From Planctomycetota bacterium (lineage in GTDB: Bacteria > Planctomycetota > PLA2), in assembly GCA_023150495.1 (NCBI GenBank), contig JAKLKT010000201.1:1-6160 (forward strand): a DNA stretch of 6,160 nt. Direction: 5' to 3'. This document shows positions 1-6,045 of the stretch, in pieces. Position numbers and translations under genes: made by a program. The notes beneath the pieces are model-generated. The model worked only from the letters and a program-made list of their open reading frames with translations. It was not told the DNA's origin and did not search any database. Position 1 is the first letter of the stretch. Each line of letters begins with the position of its first letter.

Positions 1-3000
1 AAGGTCTCCGGGGACGCCGCCGGCGCCCGCGGCATGCAGGCCCTCCTGTCGGGCCCCTCGGGGCTCGCGCAGGAGGTCCGGCGGCTCGGCGAGGCAGTCG
101 CCCGCTTCGAGCAGCTCCTCGACCAGCAGGCGTCCGGGCTCGGCACGGCGCGCGTCGAGGCCCTGAACGCCCTGCTCGTGCGGGCGAAGGACGCGCAGTT
201 CGGGCTCGAGCGCGACCGGCTCGGCAACGTCGAGAAGGTCCGCGCCCTCATGGGCGGCGGCAACGGGGAGGCCCGGCTCCGGGCGGCGTACGACATCAAC
301 GCCGCGCTGAACAGCCTCGACCGGCTGGAGGTCCGCGGGCGCGACTCGGCGGGGGTCCACGTCTTCGTGCGCGGGGACTTCGCGGATCTCCCGGACGAGG
401 TGGAGGAGCAGATCCGGGAGCGGGAGGCGATCCCGCACCTGACCCACCGTGCGGTCCGGCGCGTCCGCGCGCGGTCCGGCGCGGTGGCGCTGAGCTTCGC
501 CTACAAGGTCGCCAAGGAGGTCGGCGAGCTCGGGGACAACGTGCGGGCGATCCGGTCCGCGATCGCGGGCGACACGCTCCTCCAGCTCGTGCTCGACGAC
601 CCCGGCACGACCGCCGAGGTCCTCGCGCACACGCGCTGGGCGAGCGTCGGCGTGATCAGCGAGGCGAACGCCCACCCGCTGAACCAGGAGCAGACGAGCG
701 GGACGACGCCCTGCTACACGGTGGGAGCGCTCAACGGCGACGTCGACAACTACCAGGAGATCATCCGCAGCGAGGAGCTGCTCATCGCTCCCGAGATCAC
801 GACCGACGCGAAGGTGATCCCGGTGCTCGTCTCGAAGCTCGTGTCCCGCGGCGACAGCGTCGCGGAGGCGTTCCGCAAGAGCGTGTCGCGCTTCGACGGC
901 TCGGTCGCGATCGCCGTCCAGTCGGCGGACGAGCCCGGCCGCCTCTTCCTCGCGCTGCGCGGGAGCGGCCAGGCCCTCTACGTGGGGGTCGCCGGCGACT
1001 CCTTCATCGTCGCGTCGGAGCCCTACGGCATCGTCGAGCAGACGAACCGGTACCTGCGGCTCGACGGCGAGTCCCCGGCCGACCCCGACCGGCCGCAGAG
1101 CCGGGGCCAGATCGTCATCCTCGACCGCGCCCGCGCCGGGCAGCGCGAGGGGATCGAGCGGATCGCCTACGACGGCACCCCGCTCCCGGTCGCCGAGAAG
1201 GATGTGAAGCGGGTCGAGATCACGACGCGCGACATCGACCGCGGCGACCACAGCCACTACCTGAAGAAGGAGATCGCCGAGGCGCCGGAGTCGATCCGCA
1301 AGACGCTGCGCGGCAAGCTGGCGGAGGAGTTCGGCCTCACGCGGGTGACGCTCGGCGAGGAGAGCCTCCCGCGGGCGGTCTGCGAGCGCCTCAAGAGCGG
1401 CCGCATCCGGCGGATCTGGGTGATCGGGCAGGGGACGGCCGCCGTCGCCGGCCAGGGCGTCGCCGAGGCCGTCGCCGAGGCCCTCCACGGGATGCCGATC
1501 GAGGTCCTCGCGAGGCCCGCGACCGAGGTGAGCGGGTTCCACCTCCGCGACGACATGAGCGACACGCTCTTCATCGCGATCAGCCAGAGCGGCACCACCA
1601 CGGACACGAACCGCACGGTGGACCTGCTCCGGGCGCGCGGCGCGTCGGTCCTCGGCATCGTCAACCGCCGCCACAGCGATCTCACGGAGCGCGTGGACGG
1701 CGTCCTCTACACGAGCGACGGCCGCGACGTCGAGATGTCGGTGGCCTCGACGAAGGCCTTCTACAGCCAGGTCGCCGCCGGCATGCTGCTCGGCGAGGCG
1801 CTCGCCCAGGCGTGCGGCGTAGGCGACCCCGCGCGGCGAAGCCGCCTCCTGCGCTCGCTCTCGGGGCTCCCGATGAAGATGCGCGAGCTGCTCGGGCGCG
1901 AGGAGCAGATCGCCGCGGCCGCGCGGGCGACCGCGCCGCCGCGCCGCCACTGGGCGATCGTCGGCAACGGGCGGAACCGGATCGCCGCGCAGGAGATCCG
2001 GATCAAGCTCTCCGAGCTCTGCTACAAGTCGATCGCCTGCGACGCGACCGAGGACAAGAAGCACATCGACCTCTCGTCGGAGCCGCTCATCCTCGTCTGC
2101 GCCGCCGGCCTCGAGGGGGGCACCGCCCTCGACGTCGCCAAGGAGGTCGAGATCTACAAGGCGCACAAGGCGTGCCCCGTCGTGGTCGCGACCGACGGCA
2201 GCGAGGGCTGGCGCGCGGCGGCCGCGATCGTGCGGGTCCCGGACGCGGAGCCGGAGCTCGCCTTCATCCTCTCGACCATGGCCGGCCACCTGTTCGGCTA
2301 CCACGCCGCGATGTCGATCGACGAGCTCGCGCTGCCTCTCCGCGAGGCGCGCGGCGCGATCGAGATCGGCGCGCTCGCACCCTACGGCGGCGACCTGCGC
2401 GACCGCCTGAAGCCCGGCCTCGAGAAGCCCTTCCGGCGCTTCTCCGAGGGGCTTCGCGCGGGCCGGTACGACGGCGCCCTCGAGGCGCGCACGGCCGCAC
2501 GCCTGTCGTTGCTCTTCCGGTACGCGATGCGGACGCTGCCGCTCGAGTTCTTCCCCGACGACTTCGGGCGCGTGGGCACGCCCGGCACCGCCGTGGAGGA
2601 GCTCACGACCGCGCTGACCCGCGGCATCGAGGAGCTCTCGCGGCCGATCGACGCGATCAAGCACCAGGCGAAGACCGTGACGGTCGGCATCAGCCGCGGC
2701 GACGAGGCGCTCTTCAACGTGCCGCTCGTCCGCGCCGTCCTCGAGACCGGCACCGCGAAGGAGAACCTGGCCTACAAGGACATGAAGATCCTGCAGGCTC
2801 TCGACACCGCCGTCGCGGAGGTCCGCGGCTACACGCGCTACGCGATCGACGGCGCCCAGAACGGCGCGCGCATCCGCGTCGTGGCGCAGGGCGGGGTCTC
2901 GAAGGGCATCCCGTCGCGCACGTCCGACAACGCGGCGCTCCGCGGCACGAAGAACACGGTCGCGATGGAGCGCGTCGTCCTCGTGGCGGTCGGGCGCAGC

Positions 3001-3270
3001 GACGGCCGGCCGATCATCCTCGTGCCGCTCACGTCGAAGGACGTGACGGTCGGGATCGCGCTCATGCACGTCCGGTTCAAGGAGAAGCTCGACGCGGGCA
3101 CGCTGCGGACGGTCCTCACGGGCTACCGCAACCGCTACCAGCTCATCCGCGACGCCGTGGCCGAGACGAACTCGGAGTTCCGCGAGGAGGACCTCGCGAA
3201 CCTCGACGTCCTCGCGCTCCTCACGCAGCCGGTCGTGATCCTCGCCGACCAGCTCGCCGGGAAGCCGTAG
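1..3270 (+). CDS. glmS: Enlarged glutamine--fructose-6-phosphate aminotransferase (GlmS-like), 5' partial
   Basis: Probably makes glucosamine-6-phosphate from fructose-6-phosphate and glutamine in the cytoplasm, the first step of amino-sugar supply for peptidoglycan and other envelope polymers. The frame is open from base 1, so the gene starts outside the window; residue numbers below count from the Met codon at 34. The class II amidotransferase part shows RGRDSAG (101-107), HTRWAS (199-204), LNGDVDNY (233-240) and TTDAK (256-260). SIS domain 1 (about 457-595) has SQSGTTTDT (517-525) and VASTKAF (570-576). SIS domain 2 (about 637-765) has KLSELCY (658-664) and H677. QAKTVTV (878-884) matches the C-tail of E. 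coli GlmS. Thus K658, E661, H677 and K880 align with E. coli K485, E488, H504 and K603. Ordinary GlmS has about 610 residues; this has over 1080, with extra segments before RGRDSAG, before HTRW, after SIS 2 and at the C-terminus. The Cys nucleophile is not in view. The family is certain; the exact substrate is inferred. Confidence 0.9.
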   Translation, partial: KVSGDAAGARGMQALLSGPSGLAQEVRRLGEAVARFEQLLDQQASGLGTARVEALNALLVRAKDAQFGLERDRLGNVEKVRALMGGGNGEARLRAAYDINAALNSLDRLEVRGRDSAGVHVFVRGDFADLPDEVEEQIREREAIPHLTHRAVRRVRARSGAVALSFAYKVAKEVGELGDNVRAIRSAIAGDTLLQLVLDDPGTTAEVLAHTRWASVGVISEANAHPLNQEQTSGTTPCYTVGALNGDVDNYQEIIRSEELLIAPEITTDAKVIPVLVSKLVSRGDSVAEAFRKSVSRFDGSVAIAVQSADEPGRLFLALRGSGQALYVGVAGDSFIVASEPYGIVEQTNRYLRLDGESPADPDRPQSRGQIVILDRARAGQREGIERIAYDGTPLPVAEKDVKRVEITTRDIDRGDHSHYLKKEIAEAPESIRKTLRGKLAEEFGLTRVTLGEESLPRAVCERLKSGRIRRIWVIGQGTAAVAGQGVAEAVAEALHGMPIEVLARPATEVSGFHLRDDMSDTLFIAISQSGTTTDTNRTVDLLRARGASVLGIVNRRHSDLTERVDGVLYTSDGRDVEMSVASTKAFYSQVAAGMLLGEALAQACGVGDPARRSRLLRSLSGLPMKMRELLGREEQIAAAARATAPPRRHWAIVGNGRNRIAAQEIRIKLSELCYKSIACDATEDKKHIDLSSEPLILVCAAGLEGGTALDVAKEVEIYKAHKACPVVVATDGSEGWRAAAAIVRVPDAEPELAFILSTMAGHLFGYHAAMSIDELALPLREARGAIEIGALAPYGGDLRDRLKPGLEKPFRRFSEGLRAGRYDGALEARTAARLSLLFRYAMRTLPLEFFPDDFGRVGTPGTAVEELTTALTRGIEELSRPIDAIKHQAKTVTVGISRGDEALFNVPLVRAVLETGTAKENLAYKDMKILQALDTAVAEVRGYTRYAIDGAQNGARIRVVAQGGVSKGIPSRTSDNAALRGTKNTVAMERVVLVAVGRSDGRPIILVPLTSKDVTVGIALMHVRFKEKLDAGTLRTVLTGYRNRYQLIRDAVAETNSEFREEDLANLDVLALLTQPVVILADQLAGKP
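2326..2640 (+). other. Inserted segment between SIS domain 2 and the GlmS C-tail
   Basis: This codes for about residues 765-869 of the GlmS-like protein. In E. coli GlmS only some 20 residues separate the end of the second SIS domain from the C-tail lysine; here about 120 do. The segment looks largely helical, with many Leu, Arg, Glu and Ala residues and a stretch LPLEFFPDDF near its middle. I do not recognise it as a known domain. It stays in frame and keeps the same GC-rich third positions, so it is part of the protein and not a frameshift artefact. Confidence 0.6.
2695..3267 (+). other. Unrecognised C-terminal extension of the GlmS-like protein
   Basis: This codes for about 190 residues (888-1078) after the point where ordinary GlmS ends. 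It appears to hold alternating beta and alpha segments: a helical start with KENLAYKDMKILQAL, a strand-rich middle (ARIRVVAQGG, then VVLVAVGRSDGRPIILVPL), and helices towards the end (NRYQLIRDAVAETNSEF). A central basic stretch, SKGIPSRTSDNAALRGTKN, could bind a phosphate or a nucleotide-sugar, but that is only a guess. No transmembrane segment is visible. I cannot assign a family. Confidence 0.55.
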
Positions 3271-3284
3271 CGCCCGCGCCCTGC

Positions 3285-3290
3285 TACGCT
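3285..3290 (+). promoter_or_regulatory. Possible -10 box for leaderless osmC-like transcript
   Basis: The hexamer TACGCT fits the TAnnnT pattern of a -10 box and lies seven bases before the ATG at 3298. The bases between stop 3270 and this ATG contain no purine-rich Shine-Dalgarno sequence. This arrangement is typical of leaderless genes, where transcription starts at or next to the A of the ATG. No convincing -35 box is visible at the matching distance, which would lie inside the end of the upstream gene. The assignment rests on spacing and the missing ribosome binding site only. Confidence 0.35.
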
Positions 3291-3297
3291 CTCCTCG

Positions 3298-3714
3298 ATG
3301 AAGCACATCGTCGCGATCGAAGGCGCGTACGAGGGCGACCTGCGCGTACGGGCGGTCCACGGACCGTCGGGCACGTCGGTCCTGACGGACGCGCCGAGGG
3401 ACAACGAGGGGAAGGAGCGGGGCTTCTCGCCGACGGACCTCGTGGCGACCGCGCTCGGCACGTGCGTCCTCACGATCCTCGGGATCCACGCGCGGCGCAG
3501 GGGCGTCGACATCGAGGGGGCCCGGTTCCGAACGACGAAGGAGATGGCGGCGGCGCCGCTCAGGCGGATCGCGCGCCTCGTGACCACGGTCACCTTGCCC
3601 GCATCGGTCGGGACGGAGGACCGCCGCGCGCTCGAGGCGGCCGCCCGGACCTGCCCGGTGACCGCCTCGCTCCACCCGGACATCGAGGCGGCGGTCGAGT
3701 TCCGCTACGAGTGA
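3298..3714 (+). CDS. OsmC/YhfA-like family protein
   Basis: A 138-residue cytoplasmic protein of the OsmC/Ohr superfamily, whose characterised members are dimeric, Cys-based peroxidases that reduce organic peroxides. The match is seen in FSPTDLVATALGTC (43-56), with the peroxidatic-type Cys56 at the start of the long central helix, and in AARTCPVTASL (115-125) with the second Cys119. The region GIHARRRGVDIEG (62-74) and the later KEMAAAPLRRI (81-91) are typical of the YhfA-like branch of the superfamily. Length is normal for the family. The position ten residues before Cys56, which is Glu in Ohr, is Thr46 here with Asp47 beside it, so true peroxidase activity is less sure than the fold. The ATG lies 27 bases after the GlmS-like stop on the same strand; the genes may be co-transcribed, but a promoter of its own is also possible. 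Confidence 0.9.
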   Translation: MKHIVAIEGAYEGDLRVRAVHGPSGTSVLTDAPRDNEGKERGFSPTDLVATALGTCVLTILGIHARRRGVDIEGARFRTTKEMAAAPLRRIARLVTTVTLPASVGTEDRRALEAAARTCPVTASLHPDIEAAVEFRYE

Positions 3715-3715
3715 A

Positions 3716-3758
3716 GAGGGGGGGGCGGCGGGGGCGCCGCGGCCCCCGAAGCCCCCTC
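3716..3758 (+). terminator. G/C-rich hairpin just after the osmC-like stop
   Basis: One base after the TGA, GAGGGGG (3716-3722) can pair with CCCCCTC (3752-3758), and inside it GGGGGC (3730-3735) can pair with GCCCCC (3742-3747) around a six-base loop. This is a strong two-part stem in the right place for a terminator of the plus-strand genes. No run of T follows it, so it is not a classic intrinsic terminator; it may instead stall polymerase or protect the 3' end of the mRNA. Confidence 0.45.
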
Positions 3759-3771
3759 GCAGCGCCATCCG

Positions 3772-3793
3772 GGTGCGGCACGCGTGCCGCACC
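3772..3793. repeat. Perfect 22-base palindrome in the convergent gap
   Basis: The half-site GGTGCGGCACG (3772-3782) is followed directly by its exact reverse complement (3783-3793), and a G-T wobble adds one more pair outside. As RNA it would form a stem of nine or more pairs with a CGCG tip from either strand. It sits between two converging genes, 58 bases after one stop and 63 bases after the other. A two-way termination hairpin is the most likely role; a site for a dimeric DNA-binding protein is the alternative. No T run follows on either side. Confidence 0.6.
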
Positions 3794-3855
3794 TCGCCGC
3801 CCCAACCCGGGCTCCGTACACGACTTGCGTCGCCCGTTTCGGGAAAAGATGCGCT

Positions 3856-5907
3856 CTAGCGGGAGGTGTTGAGCCAGTAGACGAGGTTGAAGGGCGCGTT
3901 GCTCATGTCGCCCACGAGGATCTCGGGGAGGCCGTCGCCGTCGAAGTCGGCAGCCTCGACGCTCTGCACCGGCCCGGCGGACTCCGTGCCGCCGGTCATG
4001 ATCGCGAAGCTCCGGCCCGACGAGACGAACGTGCCGTCGCCGCCGCCGAGGAGCACGAGCACCTCGCCGAAGTCGTCCACCGTGGCGACGTCGGTCTTGC
4101 CGTCGCCGTCGAAGTCCCCGTGCGCGAGGTCCCGGACCCAGCCCGCGCGGTCCGCGAACGACCACCGGTAGGGCGTCTCCGCGAACGCGTCGGCCACGAG
4201 ACCGAACGGGTCGAGCAGCGTCGCCACGCCCGCCCCGAGGTGCTCGCCCGGCAGCGCGCCGTCCACCTCGCCGAGGAAGACGACCGCGTCCACGCGGCCA
4301 TCCCCGTTCGCGTCGAAGACCTCGATGTCGGGCACCGGCGAGCCGGTGATGTTCGCGATCGCCTGGGGCACGGCCACGGTGCCCGCCGCGGCGTCGACGC
4401 GCGCGACGAGGACGGGGAGATCCTCGGGGCCGACGCCCGGGGCGCTCTCGTCGTAGTGGCCCCAGATGAGGTCGTCGTCCCCGTCCGCGTCGAAGTCGCC
4501 GGCCGCGAGCGCGCCCGGACGGAAGCCGTCGTACGCCGCCGGGATGTCGTGGGAGGTCGCGAAGTAGGAGAGCGGGGCGTTCGAGCGGAAGATCACGAGG
4601 CTCCGCTCGTCCGGGTCGGCCGCGCCGTAGAGCACGGCGATGTCTCTGTGCGCGCTCGTGCGGTCGAAGTCGCCGATCGCGATGCCGGCGGTGTACTGCG
4701 GGGCTCCCGGCGGCCGCAGCACCGAGAGGGCGCCCACCGTCCCTCCGGGCCCCACGTCGACGAGCAGCACCGGGTCCTCGGCACCCTGGTCGTCGAGCAC
4801 GGCGAGCACGATCTCGAGCTCCGGGTCCGCGTCGAGGTTCGCGAGGAGGATGTCCTGCCCGCGCGCCTCCTTCGGCACCCACGTCTGCATCTGCGGGTGG
4901 TTGATCACCTGCGCCGTGAACGAGCCGGCGAAGTCGGGCGACTTCCCGTCGCCGTCGCGGTCGACCCCCGGCCCGAACGTGTCCGCGAGGAGGAGGAACG
5001 CGTCGGGCGCGAGCGCGCCCGCGCTGTTCGACTGCTGCGCGAGCACGACCACATCGGGCACGCCGTCGCGATTCACGTCGCCGACGGCCAGGCGGCCGGG
5101 CGCCGAGAGGCCGGGCACGGGGCCAAGGCCCTCGAGCGACCCGGGCAGCTCGAAGCGGAACTCCTCGAAGTCCAGGAACGCCGCGACGTAGCGGAAGCAC
5201 GCCTCCTCCGTCAGCAGCGCGCCGAACGGCGTCACGAACCGCATCGTGGCGGGCCCGACGTTCGGGCTGCCGTCGAGGATCGTCGGCGTCCCGGACGAGA
5301 AGACGTCGGGGACCGTGAACTCGAGCGTCGCCGCGTTCGTCACGCGGAACTGGCCGGGGCCGGTGAACGGCGCGCCCGCGCCGACCTCGACGAGCGGAAG
5401 GAACGAGCCCGCGCGCGGCTCGACGAGGAGCGCCCCGCCGCCGAGGAAGTTGCCGCCGGTGACCGTCGCGCGCACGAACGCGCCGCCGTGCACGCCGGTC
5501 GTCGGCGCGGCCCCGGCATCGGGGGCGTAACTGGTCACGCACGACGTGACGAACGGCGCGAGGTGGATCGTCACCGGGCACGTCACGGGCTCCGCGCCGG
5601 GGCGGTACGTCACGCTGAAGAGCACCGTCTTCGGGCCGGGCGTCCCCGGCGGGAACGTCGGCGCCGCGTAGTCGAACGAGATCAGCCCGGGGCTGTCCAC
5701 CGTGAGGTGCGAGACGGTGCCGATGTCCGCCGTCACCTCGGCGAGGCCCTCCAGGAAGTCGTTGCCCTCGAACGTGAGGCGCACCGTCGTGCCTTCCGCC
5801 ACGGAGGAGCCGCAGGTAAGGAGCAGCGCGGGCGTCTGCCCTCCGCCTCCCCCGCATCCGGCAACGACGACCCCGAGGACGGCGCAGAGCATGACGGCGC
5901 GACGCAT
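3856..5907 (-). CDS. Exported lipoprotein with Ig-like regions and FG-GAP/VCBS propeller
   Basis: A 683-residue envelope lipoprotein of unknown function. The ATG at 5907 is chosen over one nine codons upstream because AGGGAGGGG lies four bases before it and because it starts a clean signal peptide: MRR, a hydrophobic stretch, then the lipobox VAGC with Cys18 as the lipid site, followed by a run of Gly as linker. Residues about 25-240 look beta-rich and resemble Ig-like or IPT/TIG modules; Cys32/Cys110 and Cys123/Cys237 bracket two such regions and may form disulfides. Residues about 265-683 hold FG-GAP/VCBS repeats with calcium-loop motifs such as GDFDADGDDD and GDFDGDGKTD, fitting a seven-bladed beta-propeller. 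Such proteins usually bind calcium and take part in adhesion or surface assembly. It has no enzyme motif, and faces the OsmC-like gene tail to tail. Confidence 0.88.
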   Translation of the reverse strand: MRRAVMLCAVLGVVVAGCGGGGGQTPALLLTCGSSVAEGTTVRLTFEGNDFLEGLAEVTADIGTVSHLTVDSPGLISFDYAAPTFPPGTPGPKTVLFSVTYRPGAEPVTCPVTIHLAPFVTSCVTSYAPDAGAAPTTGVHGGAFVRATVTGGNFLGGGALLVEPRAGSFLPLVEVGAGAPFTGPGQFRVTNAATLEFTVPDVFSSGTPTILDGSPNVGPATMRFVTPFGALLTEEACFRYVAAFLDFEEFRFELPGSLEGLGPVPGLSAPGRLAVGDVNRDGVPDVVVLAQQSNSAGALAPDAFLLLADTFGPGVDRDGDGKSPDFAGSFTAQVINHPQMQTWVPKEARGQDILLANLDADPELEIVLAVLDDQGAEDPVLLVDVGPGGTVGALSVLRPPGAPQYTAGIAIGDFDRTSAHRDIAVLYGAADPDERSLVIFRSNAPLSYFATSHDIPAAYDGFRPGALAAGDFDADGDDDLIWGHYDESAPGVGPEDLPVLVARVDAAAGTVAVPQAIANITGSPVPDIEVFDANGDGRVDAVVFLGEVDGALPGEHLGAGVATLLDPFGLVADAFAETPYRWSFADRAGWVRDLAHGDFDGDGKTDVATVDDFGEVLVLLGGGDGTFVSSGRSFAIMTGGTESAGPVQSVEAADFDGDGLPEILVGDMSNAPFNLVYWLNTSR
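3915..5082 (-). repeat. FG-GAP/VCBS repeat array (about seven blades)
   Basis: In the lipoprotein, repeat motifs begin at residues 276 (GDVNRDGVPD), 356 (ANLDADPELE), 412 (GDFDRTSAHRD), 470 (GDFDADGDDD), 531 (FDANGDGRVD), 597 (GDFDGDGKTD) and 653 (ADFDGDGLPE). Spacing is 56-66 residues except for the first interval of 80, which holds an extra loop with DRDGDG at 316. Five of the seven have the full D-x-D/N-x-D-G-x-x-D/E calcium loop; those at 356 and 412 are degenerate and probably do not bind calcium. At the DNA level the last repeats share short near-identical stretches. Confidence 0.8.
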
Positions 5908-5911
5908 CGAA

Positions 5912-5920
5912 CCCCTCCCT
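5912..5920 (-). promoter_or_regulatory. Ribosome binding site of the lipoprotein gene
   Basis: AGGGAGGGG reads on the minus strand and ends four bases before the ATG at 5907. It decides the start in favour of this ATG over the one at 5934, which has no such sequence and would put nine charged or polar residues in front of the signal peptide. Confidence 0.7.
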
Positions 5921-5978
5921 GTCCGCGGTCGCACGCGCGCCCGTACCCGCGATGCCGCCGCGCCGCCGCGTGCAACCG

Positions 5979-6007
5979 GTTATAGGCTCGTCGCGCCGCC
6001 GCGGGAA
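5979..6007 (-). promoter_or_regulatory. Candidate promoter of the lipoprotein gene
   Basis: On the minus strand TATAAC (5984-5979) matches five of six bases of the sigma-70 type -10 box and is one of very few AT-rich spots here. Seventeen bases upstream lies TTCCCG (6007-6002), a poor -35 box. The -10 would give a leader of about 65 bases before the ATG at 5907. The -10 box touches the 8-base palindrome AACCGGTT (5974-5981), which could be an operator but is short enough to be chance. Confidence 0.35.
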
Positions 6008-6045
6008 GGCGGTTCGGGCGTCAAGGCCCCGCCCCCGGAGCCCCC

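Noticed and set aside
3718..3734. G-quadruplex in the G-rich run after the OsmC-like stop
   Set aside because: The runs of eight and five G do not give four separate runs of three or more with ordinary loops, and the C-rich partner nearby makes a hairpin more likely.
3833..3847. CCCG-TTT-CGGG followed by AAAA as a terminator
   Set aside because: The stem is only four pairs. On the plus strand it is followed by A and not T, and on the minus strand the T run comes before the stem, so neither direction fits.
1812..3872. Long plus-strand open frame (686 codons) overlapping the GlmS-like and OsmC-like genes
   Set aside because: It is Arg/Ala/Gly/Pro-rich, without motifs, in a different frame from two well-supported genes.
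3590..5857. Second minus-strand open frame (755 codons) across the lipoprotein gene
   Set aside because: Arg/Gly-rich translation without motifs, a frame-shifted shadow of the lipoprotein; its extension past the convergent gap into the OsmC-like gene is also implausible.
5905..5934. ATG at 5934 as the start of the lipoprotein
   Set aside because: It has no ribosome binding site and would place nine residues before the signal peptide; the ATG at 5907 has AGGGAGGGG at the right distance.
3784..5985. Long plus-strand open frame (733 codons) lying antisense to the lipoprotein gene
   Set aside because: Composition is dominated by Arg, Glu, His and Val with no domain, and it mirrors the DxDxDG codons. 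Such shadows are expected in GC-rich DNA, and the minus strand has a signal peptide, ribosome binding site and clear repeats.
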